IMG/VR virus record: IMGVR_UViG_3300009177_000068
Span: 1 to 39,560 of that record
DNA: 39,560 bases
Reading direction: 5' to 3' (one strand)
Source of the DNA: a virus
A model generated the notes under the pieces. The model made no database searches and had not been told where the DNA came from. It worked only from the letters and a program-made list of their open reading frames with translations. How positions within the stretch are numbered: the stretch's first letter is position 1; every line of letters starts with the position of its first letter. This document shows positions 14,212 through 22,258 of the stretch, piece by piece. The position numbers and the translations under genes were made by a program.

Positions 14212-16655
14212 GATTGTCCTGACGACCCCGCGCCGTCGGCAGGCTGGGCCGAAGTCTTGTTGTCTCCGCTGCTCTTGATCGTCGTGATGAGTTCGAGCTT
14301 GATCGCTTCGAGCGTTTGCTTGAATTCGCCGTTCACGAAGTTGCTCTTGACGTTGGTCACCCGGTAGAGACCGTTGAACACGTCATCATCTCGGATGATC
14401 GGCGAACCATCCTGCGCGTTGATGCGGCTCGGGAAGCGCAAGATCAGCGCGAATGTCGAGTCACCCTCCGCGAAATTCGGAAGCGGATCATCGGGGTTGT
14501 GCTTCTGACCACCGGTCAACAGAGCCCGGCGCTCGACGTGCGAGTAACCGATCCAGTAGGGATCGCCGCGAATTTCCAAATTGATCGACGCGAGCGACGC
14601 GGTGACCGGCTCGTAAAGCTGGTTCATGACCGCGCCCGCCAAACTGGCGCCACGATGCCATTGGCCCAAGAATCCGGCCCCGGCGGTGTTGGTCGCCTCG
14701 TCGTGAGCCTGCACGTAGGTCATCTGATCCGGCGTGATATCCGGGCGAGCATCCTCGGCGTAAATGTTGACCGGACCTTGGGCCTCGATCTGTTCGCGCT
14801 GAAGACGTTGGCGCGTAAGGCTTTGGCTCCGGCGCGTGTTTAGCTGACCAGCAATTTCACCCTTGCGGCGGTTCGCGGCTTCGATGACCGCATTAGCTTG
14901 AGCTTTCTGATCCGGCGGTGCAGTCTCGGAGGACACGACGCCTTTTGCCGCGTCGATGTCGGTGTTGAACTGCTGCAACTTCGTCCGAAGCTGGCTGTCC
15001 GAAAGCGGCTGGCCGGGGCCTGCGGTCGTTGACGGGAAATCGCTCCCGGTCATCGCGGAATTGGAGATCAGAGCCGGGTTGCGTTTTTCGTGGTCCGAGA
15101 CTTCGTTGATGCCCGCGCGCCAGCCGGTGAGTTTGGGCATGACGGCCGCGAACGCAAAGTTGTAGTCGAGATCGAAGCGAATGACCTCGGTGTTCATGCC
15201 GGTGAAGCGGTGCTCGTAGCGCTTGCGGAGATAGCCACGCTTGCGAAGCTCGTTGGCGATCCGCACGGGAATGCCGGGATCGTCCTTGATCTTCGTGTAT
15301 TGCTCGGGCGCGATATTGACGGTGTATGAACGATAGCCCCACACGTAGTAGGTGATCTCTTTCATATACTGGCCGGTGATGTCGTCGTAGCCCGTGACTT
15401 TCACGTCGGCTTCGACCATCGGCACGATGGGGACGCGATAATCCTTCTTGTTGTAGGTGATCGACTCACCGCCACCGGCGTCTTCCGTGTCTTGCGCGGA
15501 GTTCGTATCCAGCATCATCTTCTGCGCTTCTTCGGTGTGGCAGTAGAGGAACATGATTACGTCGTTGATCGTCGTCCCGGCCGGAATCTGGGCGTGAGGC
15601 GTCTTCCCGCTGCCCGCGTCGAGCGACAGGTTTCGAATGGGGTCGTATTCGCCCTGCGCCAGCTTGAACGCACCCGCGTCTCGTGTGTCGTCCTGAAGCG
15701 GTAGAACCTTGATCTTGAACTTGTAGATTTCGCCGAGATAGCGTTCCTTCCAAGTCTGGGTGAGCTTGTCCGCGAAATCGTCGCAGAACGATTGAATGGT
15801 GCCGCCGCTGACGCTCAGCACGTCGGGCACCCGGCCGCAGGTTTCGTCTTCAAAGGCGAGCGACGAATAGGGACGGCACGTCAGCTTGTAGTTGGCGCCG
15901 TTCTCATTCATGTTGACTTCCATATTGGCGATGGCGACTTGCCACACCCAGTGGCCGCCATTCTTCAGGTCCATCCCCGCCAACGGGTCGGTGTTGATGG
16001 TCCCGTCCTCGTTGTAGCCAAGGAAAGTCAGTTCGAGGTAATACCAGACCTTGCCGAAGTTCTGGATGCCAAGCTGGATGCCAGCATTCATCATCGACTC
16101 AACGAGGCTCGAACCCAACGGCTCGGTCAGGTTGATGTTGATCTGGGACATGTAGGAGCTACGGTTGCGCCAGCCCGGCCCAATCGTGTGGTCGATCTCC
16201 ACGCTCGTGATGTTGAAGCCCGCCGTCACACCGCTTTCGGCGATGGTGACGTTCGGAATGCTCTTGAGGGTGTTGTAGAGCGACGTGATGTCGTCCGAGC
16301 CCGCACCGGTGACTAGCTCGTGCTCGGTCGTCATGAACAGGCGGAAATGATACGACGGCTGCCGCGTGCTGCTCAGCGCATTCAGATCGTAGTTGTCGTC
16401 GTTCAGAATTTCGAGCAGCGCTTTGTTGGTGGCGGCGCCGACCGTCGTGTTCCCCGTAGCAGTGGAGGTGATGCCGTTCGCAGTCTGCTGCTGTCCGCTG
16501 GGCGCGATTTCTCCCGTGGACGGAAGAGTGTCCATCAGCGAATAGGAAGGTGTGGTTCCACCGGCGACTGGGACGTTGTTGATGCGGCTGGGGGCGGGAG
16601 TATCGTCAGGGATCAACGGTCGGCTGTTTGCTTGCTTTCCACTGTCTATTGTCAT
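14208..16655 (-). CDS. Baseplate hub protein (gp27-like role)
   Basis: 815 aa from ATG 16655, ATGA-coupled to gp53; an upstream in-frame start would add only shadow residues. The N-terminal 90 residues are Ser/Thr/Pro-rich and probably disordered. The middle resembles contractile-tail hub proteins (SYHFRLFMTTEHELVTGAG, ISQININLTEPLG-type strands, VWYYLELTFLGYNEDG), and the end DVFNGLYRVTNVKSNFVNGEF is the typical hub LysM-like/barrel ending. A coiled, Gln/Arg-rich segment near 590-640 is inserted. It is larger than T4 gp27 (391 aa), so it may combine hub and adapter functions. Sits beneath the tube and holds the gp5 spike. Confidence 0.7.
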   Translation of the reverse strand: MTIDSGKQANSRPLIPDDTPAPSRINNVPVAGGTTPSYSLMDTLPSTGEIAPSGQQQTANGITSTATGNTTVGAATNKALLEILNDDNYDLNALSSTRQPSYHFRLFMTTEHELVTGAGSDDITSLYNTLKSIPNVTIAESGVTAGFNITSVEIDHTIGPGWRNRSSYMSQININLTEPLGSSLVESMMNAGIQLGIQNFGKVWYYLELTFLGYNEDGTINTDPLAGMDLKNGGHWVWQVAIANMEVNMNENGANYKLTCRPYSSLAFEDETCGRVPDVLSVSGGTIQSFCDDFADKLTQTWKERYLGEIYKFKIKVLPLQDDTRDAGAFKLAQGEYDPIRNLSLDAGSGKTPHAQIPAGTTINDVIMFLYCHTEEAQKMMLDTNSAQDTEDAGGGESITYNKKDYRVPIVPMVEADVKVTGYDDITGQYMKEITYYVWGYRSYTVNIAPEQYTKIKDDPGIPVRIANELRKRGYLRKRYEHRFTGMNTEVIRFDLDYNFAFAAVMPKLTGWRAGINEVSDHEKRNPALISNSAMTGSDFPSTTAGPGQPLSDSQLRTKLQQFNTDIDAAKGVVSSETAPPDQKAQANAVIEAANRRKGEIAGQLNTRRSQSLTRQRLQREQIEAQGPVNIYAEDARPDITPDQMTYVQAHDEATNTAGAGFLGQWHRGASLAGAVMNQLYEPVTASLASINLEIRGDPYWIGYSHVERRALLTGGQKHNPDDPLPNFAEGDSTFALILRFPSRINAQDGSPIIRDDDVFNGLYRVTNVKSNFVNGEFKQTLEAIKLELITTIKSSGDNKTSAQPADGAGSSGQS

Positions 16656-16957
16656 GATCCGACGGCTTTCTTGATTGTAGCCAGTGACGGGATGATGATC
16701 GTCTTGCCGATCTCCAAGTCCCAAATCGGATCACTGATGAGATTGCGGTTGCGCACCGCGAACACCCACCAGTAAGCGGGTGTGCCATATTGGTCATTGC
16801 TCAGCACGTCTGGGCGATGCTGGTAGCGCTTGCTGATCGTCAACGTCTTGTCATCGCCAGCCGGAGAAATCGGCCGGTGGACGTAGTTCGAAATATACCA
16901 ACTCGTCTGCGGAGTGGCGGCATAGGGCGAAGATGCGGGGTAGTTGATCCGGCTCAT
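16652..16957 (-). CDS. 53: Baseplate wedge protein gp53
   Basis: 101 aa. YQHRPDVLSNDQYGTPAYWW followed by VFAVRNRN and DPIWDLEIGKTIIIPS is the conserved gp53 signature, which ends in a LysM-like segment. T4 gp53 is 196 aa, so this is a short version keeping the core. A wedge subunit that joins wedges around the hub. ATG 16957 follows the upstream stop after 1 bp; its TGA overlaps the hub ATG. Confidence 0.85.
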   Translation of the reverse strand: MSRINYPASSPYAATPQTSWYISNYVHRPISPAGDDKTLTISKRYQHRPDVLSNDQYGTPAYWWVFAVRNRNLISDPIWDLEIGKTIIIPSLATIKKAVGS

Positions 16958-16958
16958 A

Positions 16959-17753
16959 TCAAATCCACCCCGTCGTTCCGCTGGTCATGAGTTCGCCGGT
17001 GCGGAATTTGTCCAAGCTGAACTCCTTGCGCATCTGCGTCGGTGTCTGCTGGACCTGAAGCTCGATCTGGACTTGGAACAGCGAAGGTAGCTTCGCCATG
17101 CCGTTTGGCGTGTTGACCGTGACCATGTTCATGGTCTTGTCGAGCGTGTAGCTGTGAGACTTCACGATGACCGGCAGGTTGTTGAACATGTAGTCGCCGT
17201 AGCCCTCGAAGATGAGGACCGGCGGCGGCAGGCCAGCCTTACCGGCGGCCTTGTCGATCTCGCCGAAATACATCTTCGAGACCGTGCGCAAGAAATGCAG
17301 GCAGGCCAGCGTGTAACGACCTTCGCGTTGGTTCTGCACGGTGAAATCGGCAGTAACGCTCAAGCCAACGCTCGGCGTCCGCGCATAGGTCGCAATGTCA
17401 CCGTTGGTGTGGACGAGTTCGGTCGAGTTGTAGTTGACGGTCTGGCTGACGGAGATCGTCGGCGTATACGGGAACATCATCCCGTCCGTTTCGTAGAGGA
17501 TGCTCAACAGGTTCGTGTCAACCTGCTCGCCATAGACGCTGAGCATCTGAGCATCACCGCGCATCGCGCGTAGGCGAACGCGCGTATCCTTCGACGGATT
17601 GACTAGGGTCTCTTCACCGTCGGACGTTACGTCCGTGCCTTGGCCCGCCGGGTTGTAGTCGGGGGAGACAATGTTCCTTGGGTTGGTGGGAGTAGCAACG
17701 ACCTGCGCGCCACCTCGTCCGAGACTATTTTCTAGCTGAATAGATGTTGCCAT
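16959..17753 (-). CDS. Baseplate / tail-tube initiator protein (gp48/gp54-like)
   Basis: 264 aa, starting at ATG 17753, which shares a base with the TAA of the upstream gene. The central FPYTPTISVSQTVNYNSTEL and LPVIVKSHSYTLDKTMNMVT followed by FQVQIELQVQQTP match the tube-like domain of T4-type baseplate-tube junction proteins. N-terminal 60 residues are low in structure. Position between gp53 and the hub in a baseplate operon agrees. Whether it equals gp48 or gp54 cannot be told from sequence reading. Confidence 0.7.
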   Translation of the reverse strand: MATSIQLENSLGRGGAQVVATPTNPRNIVSPDYNPAGQGTDVTSDGEETLVNPSKDTRVRLRAMRGDAQMLSVYGEQVDTNLLSILYETDGMMFPYTPTISVSQTVNYNSTELVHTNGDIATYARTPSVGLSVTADFTVQNQREGRYTLACLHFLRTVSKMYFGEIDKAAGKAGLPPPVLIFEGYGDYMFNNLPVIVKSHSYTLDKTMNMVTVNTPNGMAKLPSLFQVQIELQVQQTPTQMRKEFSLDKFRTGELMTSGTTGWI

Positions 17754-18283
17754 TAGACTCCCATACCGACACGAACGGCTTCGTAGAGTTCTCGTGTCAG
17801 TGTTTCGTCGGTCGTCGCAGACAGATCGCGGAACGCGTTGAAGTTGCCGTCCGCCGCAGCGGCGCGAGCGCTCGATGCGCTTGCATCCTCGGCCTTCCGG
17901 GTGATCGCTTTCACTTCAGCGTGCTTCAAACCCAACACTTCTGATCCCTCGTAAGCGGCCAAAAGTTTGGAGAACGCATCTCGGCGGTCTTCGCCGACGA
18001 TCATCACGCCATCGTCCACACCATCGGCCGCCATATCGAGACCGGCCTCGAACAGCGTCTTCGCCAGTCGAACTTCCACGTCAGGGAAGAGCTTCCGGGC
18101 AAAGGCAAGTTTCTGTTCGGGAGTGAGCGGATTGCGTTCGTCGTCGTGGGTTTGGGACAAATACAGGCGAGCAACGGCGCCCTCGCGTTGAGCTTCTTCA
18201 CGAAGCTTTTCAACAACACGACGGTGGCCGCTGGTCGGCGGGTTCATCCGCCCAAAAGCGAAGACTGCTTTCACGTTCTTCAT
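17753..18283 (-). CDS. Nucleotidyltransferase (HxGH/TxGH family)
   Basis: 176 aa. VFAFGRMNPPTSGHRRVVEKL at 7-27 carries the T-x-G-H nucleotide-binding motif after the first beta strand, as in NMN/pantetheine-phosphate adenylyltransferases and cytidylyltransferases. LSQTHDDERNPLTPEQKLAF and VMIVGEDRRDAF give further family-like elements. Substrate unknown. The C-terminal 50 residues are Ala/Ser-rich and may be a separate tail. First gene of the baseplate operon, with ATG 18283 located 5 nt after a TAAATA box and no Shine-Dalgarno site. Confidence 0.75.
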   Translation of the reverse strand: MKNVKAVFAFGRMNPPTSGHRRVVEKLREEAQREGAVARLYLSQTHDDERNPLTPEQKLAFARKLFPDVEVRLAKTLFEAGLDMAADGVDDGVMIVGEDRRDAFSKLLAAYEGSEVLGLKHAEVKAITRKAEDASASSARAAAADGNFNAFRDLSATTDETLTRELYEAVRVGMGV

Positions 18284-18288
18284 GTCCG

Positions 18289-18296
18289 TATTTATG
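18289..18296 (-). promoter_or_regulatory. T4-type late promoter box (CATAAATA), 5 nt before ATG 18283
   Basis: Reverse strand CATAAATAC-GGAC-ATG. It heads the whole reverse baseplate operon (18283 to 12253). Confidence 0.65.
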
Positions 18297-18497
18297 AGTG
18301 GCTTTATGTCCGATGTTTACTCTACGGCCATCGAGACGAAATAAGCAAAATTCAAACGCCAGAAGAGAGCAAAAATCTGCCCGGCGTCAGCCCTCACACA
18401 ACGGTGATTCACCAATCTAGCGCAACTGGTTCCCGAAAACCATTTGATTCCCTTTATTATATTGCAACGAGTATTCAGGAGAGGATATACCTAACAT
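18297..18497 (+). other. Leader region of the late sigma factor gene
   Basis: About 200 bp, AT-richer than average. It ends in AGGAGAGG about 13 nt before ATG 18498. TATTAT at 18455-18460 is a possible -10 box, but I find no good -35 partner. No gene seen. Confidence 0.4.
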
Positions 18498-19361
18498 ATG
18501 AGTTCAACCACAACAACCGCGCCCGCATCCAAGATCAAATACATCAACAACAAAGAATTGCTGTCAGAGATTCACAACAGCAAGAAATCGTTTTGTGTAT
18601 ACCTCGAACCAGAGCACGCGAACTTCGACACCATCGTGCACAACGTGTCGCAGATCACGCCTGAACTGATCGAGGAAGTCCGGCTCAAGAAGTCCAAGCC
18701 CCGTGGCAAGCCTGCCATCGCGCTCGAAGACCTGCCGCCGGAAGGGATCGTGGTTCGAGTGATGACCTACGAACACATTCCTCTGGACCCGGATCGGGTC
18801 CGCAAGAGCCGCGTGACCGACCAGTCGTATGCACGCACCAGCTTCCCGCCCTTCAAGCACTACGTCCTCGAAAACGGCGTCGCCCGTGAAGTCCTCCGCT
18901 CACATTGGAAGGGCGGCTTCGACAACGGTCACTTCGTCGCAGACCACGGCCGCATCAACAACCGTCTCGCCATGATGTTCATGCTACTGGTCGAACGTTA
19001 TTCCCGCCGGGGCAACTGGCGTGGCTACACCTACGTGGACGAGATGCGGAGCCAAGCTCTCCTGCAACTGTCCCAGATCGGACTTCAGTTCGACGAATCC
19101 AAGTCGGATAACCCCTTCGCATTTTACACCACCGCCATTCGGAACTGCTTCACGAGGGTCCTCAACCTCGAAAAGAAGAGCCAGAACATTCGGGACGATT
19201 TGCTCATCATGAGCGGCGCGGCGCCGTCCTATACCCGCCAGATCGACAATGAGCTTGAGTATCGCTTCCCCTCCGACAAGGCTGGCGAGGCTCCGAAACG
19301 TAGAGGGCCGGGGGCTCCTAAGAAGAGCGTCACTCCTGTGCCTCCCTCAGTGCTCGATTAA
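18498..19361 (+). CDS. 55: Late transcription sigma factor gp55
   Basis: 287 aa. GRINNRLAMMFMLLVERYSR near 150-170, then YTYVDEMRSQALLQLSQIGL, FDESKSDNPFAFYTTAIRNC and FTRVLNLEKKSQNIRDDLL match the region 2-like core of T4 gp55, including NPFAYYT. T4 gp55 is 185 aa; the extra here is mainly an N-terminal extension of about 110 residues with a Lys-rich segment and a DPDRVRKSRVTDQSYART stretch. With host RNA polymerase it would recognise the TATAAATA-like late boxes seen twelve times in this window. The sliding-clamp partner gp45 and coactivator gp33 are not in this window. Confidence 0.85.
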   Translation: MSSTTTTAPASKIKYINNKELLSEIHNSKKSFCVYLEPEHANFDTIVHNVSQITPELIEEVRLKKSKPRGKPAIALEDLPPEGIVVRVMTYEHIPLDPDRVRKSRVTDQSYARTSFPPFKHYVLENGVAREVLRSHWKGGFDNGHFVADHGRINNRLAMMFMLLVERYSRRGNWRGYTYVDEMRSQALLQLSQIGLQFDESKSDNPFAFYTTAIRNCFTRVLNLEKKSQNIRDDLLIMSGAAPSYTRQIDNELEYRFPSDKAGEAPKRRGPGAPKKSVTPVPPSVLD

Positions 19362-19426
19362 AATATCGACTTCTGATTAACCACGATTCTAGTGTGGGCG
19401 TATTGTTTTGGACATTACGCCTACTC

Positions 19427-20194
19427 ATGCATTTCATCAACTCGAAGACCCCGGATGTTCATCCGGGTGCGGTGGACTATATCCGCCAAGCAGCAGACTG
19501 GACGCAATACCATCCCAGCGTCAACGTAAGCGGTAAAAGCGCCTCGCGCGACGCTGGGATGACTTTTGAACACCTTCTCGGCGTTCCAATCAACAGCATC
19601 GCGGCGCCCGATTTGCCGGGGGTGAGCACCGAGGTGAAGACCGGCCGTGACGAGTCTGGCAGTATGCTGACGCTGTTCACGAAGAACCCGCCGCGCGCCA
19701 TGCGGCGCCTGACGGCACGGTTTGGAACAGATGTCCTCACCGAAGAGCGCGACCGCCGCAGCTTTTACCTGACCCATTCGAACAGGGAGACGTGCGCGTC
19801 ACCGTTTGTGCTGCACGATGCACCGGATCGCTTGTTGATCCGCCACGGCGATGAAGATGTCGCGCACTGGACCACGAAGCAGTTGGCCGGAGCGATGGCG
19901 AAGCTGGACAGGCTTTGCTACGCGAAGGCGTCGAGCAAGGTCATCGACGGCCACGAGCACTTCAAATTCCACAGCTTCGAACTCTACCACGGGTTCAAGG
20001 CGCAGACGTTCTACAAGGCCATCCTCAGTGGGGACGCCTACGTCGATTTCCGCGCCCACTTCTGCAACCTCAAGAACAAATTCCGCGACCATGGGACAGC
20101 GTTCCGCGTCAACGCGAAGACGTTCGGGGCGGCGTTCTACAATGGCTATGTCACCGCTGATCTGGTCGAGCCCGCGCTCGCGTGTGCGGCGTGA
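19427..20194 (+). CDS. MvaI/BcnI-family restriction-endonuclease-like nuclease
   Basis: 255 aa from ATG 19427 (MHFINSKTPDVHPG); the frame is open for 11 more codons upstream but no Shine-Dalgarno sequence supports a longer form. GMTFEHLLGVP, then AAPDLPGVSTEVKTGRDESG at about 63-82 and SMLTLFTKNPP are close to the E...D...(E)xK core of MvaI/BcnI enzymes. No methyltransferase is next to it, so it may act in host DNA breakdown or recombination rather than in restriction-modification. Ends in a GTGA overlap with the next gene. Confidence 0.65.
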   Translation: MHFINSKTPDVHPGAVDYIRQAADWTQYHPSVNVSGKSASRDAGMTFEHLLGVPINSIAAPDLPGVSTEVKTGRDESGSMLTLFTKNPPRAMRRLTARFGTDVLTEERDRRSFYLTHSNRETCASPFVLHDAPDRLLIRHGDEDVAHWTTKQLAGAMAKLDRLCYAKASSKVIDGHEHFKFHSFELYHGFKAQTFYKAILSGDAYVDFRAHFCNLKNKFRDHGTAFRVNAKTFGAAFYNGYVTADLVEPALACAA

Positions 20195-20784
20195 GCAAGG
20201 CCAAAACCCCGAGGGTTCCCAAGCACAAAAATGAGATGGTGAAGCCGATTAGCAACGGCTTCATCGCTTCGCGCCTCTACGATTTCACCCACCCCGACCC
20301 GGAAACCGACGCGTGTCTGAAGGAAGTCCTGAAGATGGGCTCACCGCTCGGATTCTGGGCCGAACTGCGACTGCACAAAGCGCTCAAGGATGAGTTCACC
20401 CGCAAAAACCAAACGCCCGGTCGCGACTACATCAGTATCGAGACCGACGGTCGGGATGGTGAGCACAAAAACACCAACTCCACCGGAGTTGTGAGCCTTC
20501 TCCCCAGCGGAGCAAAGGGCGGTAGTCGTTCGTCTGCCACGGTGAGTGCTAAGACGGGCCGCACGATCCTTCAACAGTTTCAGGTCAACTGCAAAACCGT
20601 TGATTACTACGTCGTCGATAGTCTGTATCTGCGCGAGACCGGTCATATCCGCTATCTCGTCTTCGGCGGACTGGATTTGCTGAAAGCGAAGCGCCACAGC
20701 TTCACCAAGGCCGAACTCGAACCGTTCTTCGAATCTATTCACGTTCCGGGCGAGCCCGATGATATGGTTAACCATAATGTTTGA
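20191..20784 (+). CDS. Unrecognised protein in the recombination block
   Basis: 197 aa from GTG 20191 (GTGA overlap). Basic N-terminus (SKAKTPRVPKHKNEMVK), a helix with LGFWAELRLHKALKDEF, then a strand-rich half with TVDYYVVDSLYLRETG and HIRYLVFGGLDLLKAKRH. The arrangement of an E-containing helix, acidic strands and basic segments recalls small nucleases, but no catalytic motif can be assigned. It lies between the MvaI-like nuclease and gp47 and overlaps gp47 by 8 bp. Confidence 0.6.
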   Translation: MSKAKTPRVPKHKNEMVKPISNGFIASRLYDFTHPDPETDACLKEVLKMGSPLGFWAELRLHKALKDEFTRKNQTPGRDYISIETDGRDGEHKNTNSTGVVSLLPSGAKGGSRSSATVSAKTGRTILQQFQVNCKTVDYYVVDSLYLRETGHIRYLVFGGLDLLKAKRHSFTKAELEPFFESIHVPGEPDDMVNHNV

Positions 20785-21808
20785 TCCCCTTTTCAAAAAA
20801 GCCGTTACTCTCACCGACGTGCACTTCGGCCGCCAAGGCAACAGCCCGCAGGCGAATCAAGACAACCTCGACTTCTTGGCGTGGTTCATTGAGGAAGCGA
20901 AGACGTGGGGCGCCGAGCGCTGCATCATGATGGGCGACTGGCACGACAATCGCCACAGCCTGCACGTCTCGACGATGAACTACAGCCTGCGCGCCATGCA
21001 GATGTTGAACGACGCCTTCGAGCACGTTCACTGGGTGCCGGGCAACCACGACCTGTTCTATCGGGACAAGCGCGATCTCAGCAGCTTCCCGTTCGCCGAC
21101 CTTCTGCCCAACGTCCAGATCGTCCACAAGCCGACCACGGTCGCGGGCGTGACCTTCCTGCCGTGGCTGGTGGGCGACGAGGCGACCAAACTGAAGTCGC
21201 TGAAGTCCCGCTACATCTTCGGCCACCTCGAACTGGGTGGTTTCATGATGAACGCCAAGGTCGAGATGCCGGAGACGGATCACGGCCTGAAGGCGTCCTC
21301 ATTCATCAATCAGGACTACGTCTTCTCCGGCCACTTCCACATTCGCCAGCAGAAGGCGAAGGTGGTCTACACCGGCAACATCATGCCCTTCAATTTCTCG
21401 GACAACTGGGACGAGGATCGCGGGATGATGTTCTTGGAATGGGGCAAGGAGCCCTTCTTCAAGGCATGGCCGGATCAGCCGCTCTTCCGCACGATGAACC
21501 TGTCCGAACTGCTCGAAAAGCCTGCTCAACTGTTGAAGCCGGGCATGACGACGCGCGTGACCATGGACATCGACATTTCCTACGAGGAAGCCCAACTCAT
21601 CAAGGACACGTTCCTCACTGACTACGGCCTGCGCAAGCTTCTGCTTGTCCCGCAGATGAAGAACAGCGTGGACGATCAAGAGTTCGCGGGCGACGTGATC
21701 TACCAGACGGTGGATCAGATCGTCGTGGACGGCCTCATGTCGGTGCAGAGCGTCGGCATGTCTCCCGAAACGCTGGTTCAAATCTATAAGGAGCTTCCGA
21801 ACCTGTGA
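20777..21808 (+). CDS. 47: Recombination endonuclease subunit gp47 (Mre11/SbcD family)
   Basis: 343 aa from ATG 20777 (MFDPLFKKAVTLTDVHFG); T4 gp47 is 339 aa. Calcineurin-like phosphoesterase motifs in order: LTDVHFGRQ (D-x-H), MMGDWHDNR (GD...D), WVPGNHD (GNHD), FGHLELGG (GH), and FSGHFHIRQ (GHxH). With gp46 it forms the Mre11-Rad50-type complex that resects DNA ends in phage recombination and degrades host DNA. The start overlaps the preceding gene; its TGA overlaps the GTG of the retropepsin-like gene. Confidence 0.9.
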   Translation: MFDPLFKKAVTLTDVHFGRQGNSPQANQDNLDFLAWFIEEAKTWGAERCIMMGDWHDNRHSLHVSTMNYSLRAMQMLNDAFEHVHWVPGNHDLFYRDKRDLSSFPFADLLPNVQIVHKPTTVAGVTFLPWLVGDEATKLKSLKSRYIFGHLELGGFMMNAKVEMPETDHGLKASSFINQDYVFSGHFHIRQQKAKVVYTGNIMPFNFSDNWDEDRGMMFLEWGKEPFFKAWPDQPLFRTMNLSELLEKPAQLLKPGMTTRVTMDIDISYEEAQLIKDTFLTDYGLRKLLLVPQMKNSVDDQEFAGDVIYQTVDQIVVDGLMSVQSVGMSPETLVQIYKELPNL

Positions 21809-22200
21809 TTAGGGGAACCTCAGACCCGACATCGAAACTGTCGGAAATCGTCATTCGAGTCTCCAAGTGGGGTTCGTTTTCGAATGCTGGCAAAGACGAA
21901 GGTGTGGCAGTCCGTGCCCTCGTCGATACCGGCGGACAACGGTCGATGCTTAGTCAAACAGTGATCGACTCTTTGAACCTGCTTTCTTGTGGGGAGATCA
22001 ATTGCCTTAGCTCGATGGGTGCATCAACCCGAAAGAAATATCGAGTCGATCTGGCAATGGATGGTGATGAGACCGTTATTGTTTCTGGCGTGGAAGTCCT
22101 CGGTGGTTCCGTCGCAAAATATGAAGCAATTTTGGGGATGGACGTGATCTCACAATTTACGTTCACGCGGCATCCAGACGGCACTTTTTCGCTTGTCTAA
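21805..22200 (+). CDS. Retropepsin-like aspartic protease
   Basis: 131 aa from GTG 21805 (GTGA overlap with gp47). VRALVDTGGQRSMLSQTVID contains the D-T-G motif (Asp41) in the typical setting of hydrophobic strand, DTG and S, and the C-terminal YEAILGMDVISQFTFTRHPD matches the hhLGxDhh strand of single-domain retropepsin-like proteases. The length suits a homodimer. No transmembrane segment. Substrate unknown; its position between gp47 and gp46 is unusual and suggests co-expression with the recombination complex. Confidence 0.65.
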   Translation: MIRGTSDPTSKLSEIVIRVSKWGSFSNAGKDEGVAVRALVDTGGQRSMLSQTVIDSLNLLSCGEINCLSSMGASTRKKYRVDLAMDGDETVIVSGVEVLGGSVAKYEAILGMDVISQFTFTRHPDGTFSLV

Positions 22201-22225
22201 ATTGCGATTCGACCCCCGCTCGGGG

Positions 22226-22252
22226 TAGGATACATCATACTTTAAGAGTTTC
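22226..22252 (+). promoter_or_regulatory. Possible promoter / leader element before gp46
   Basis: TAGGAT at 22226-22231 with TTGCGA 18 bp upstream (22202-22207) is a weak promoter candidate. TTAAGAGTTTC at 22242-22252 recurs before the 10655 gene; AAGAG may serve as the ribosome-binding site. An ACCCC...GGGGT hairpin sits between the two boxes. Confidence 0.3.
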
Positions 22253-22258
22253 CTTTTC

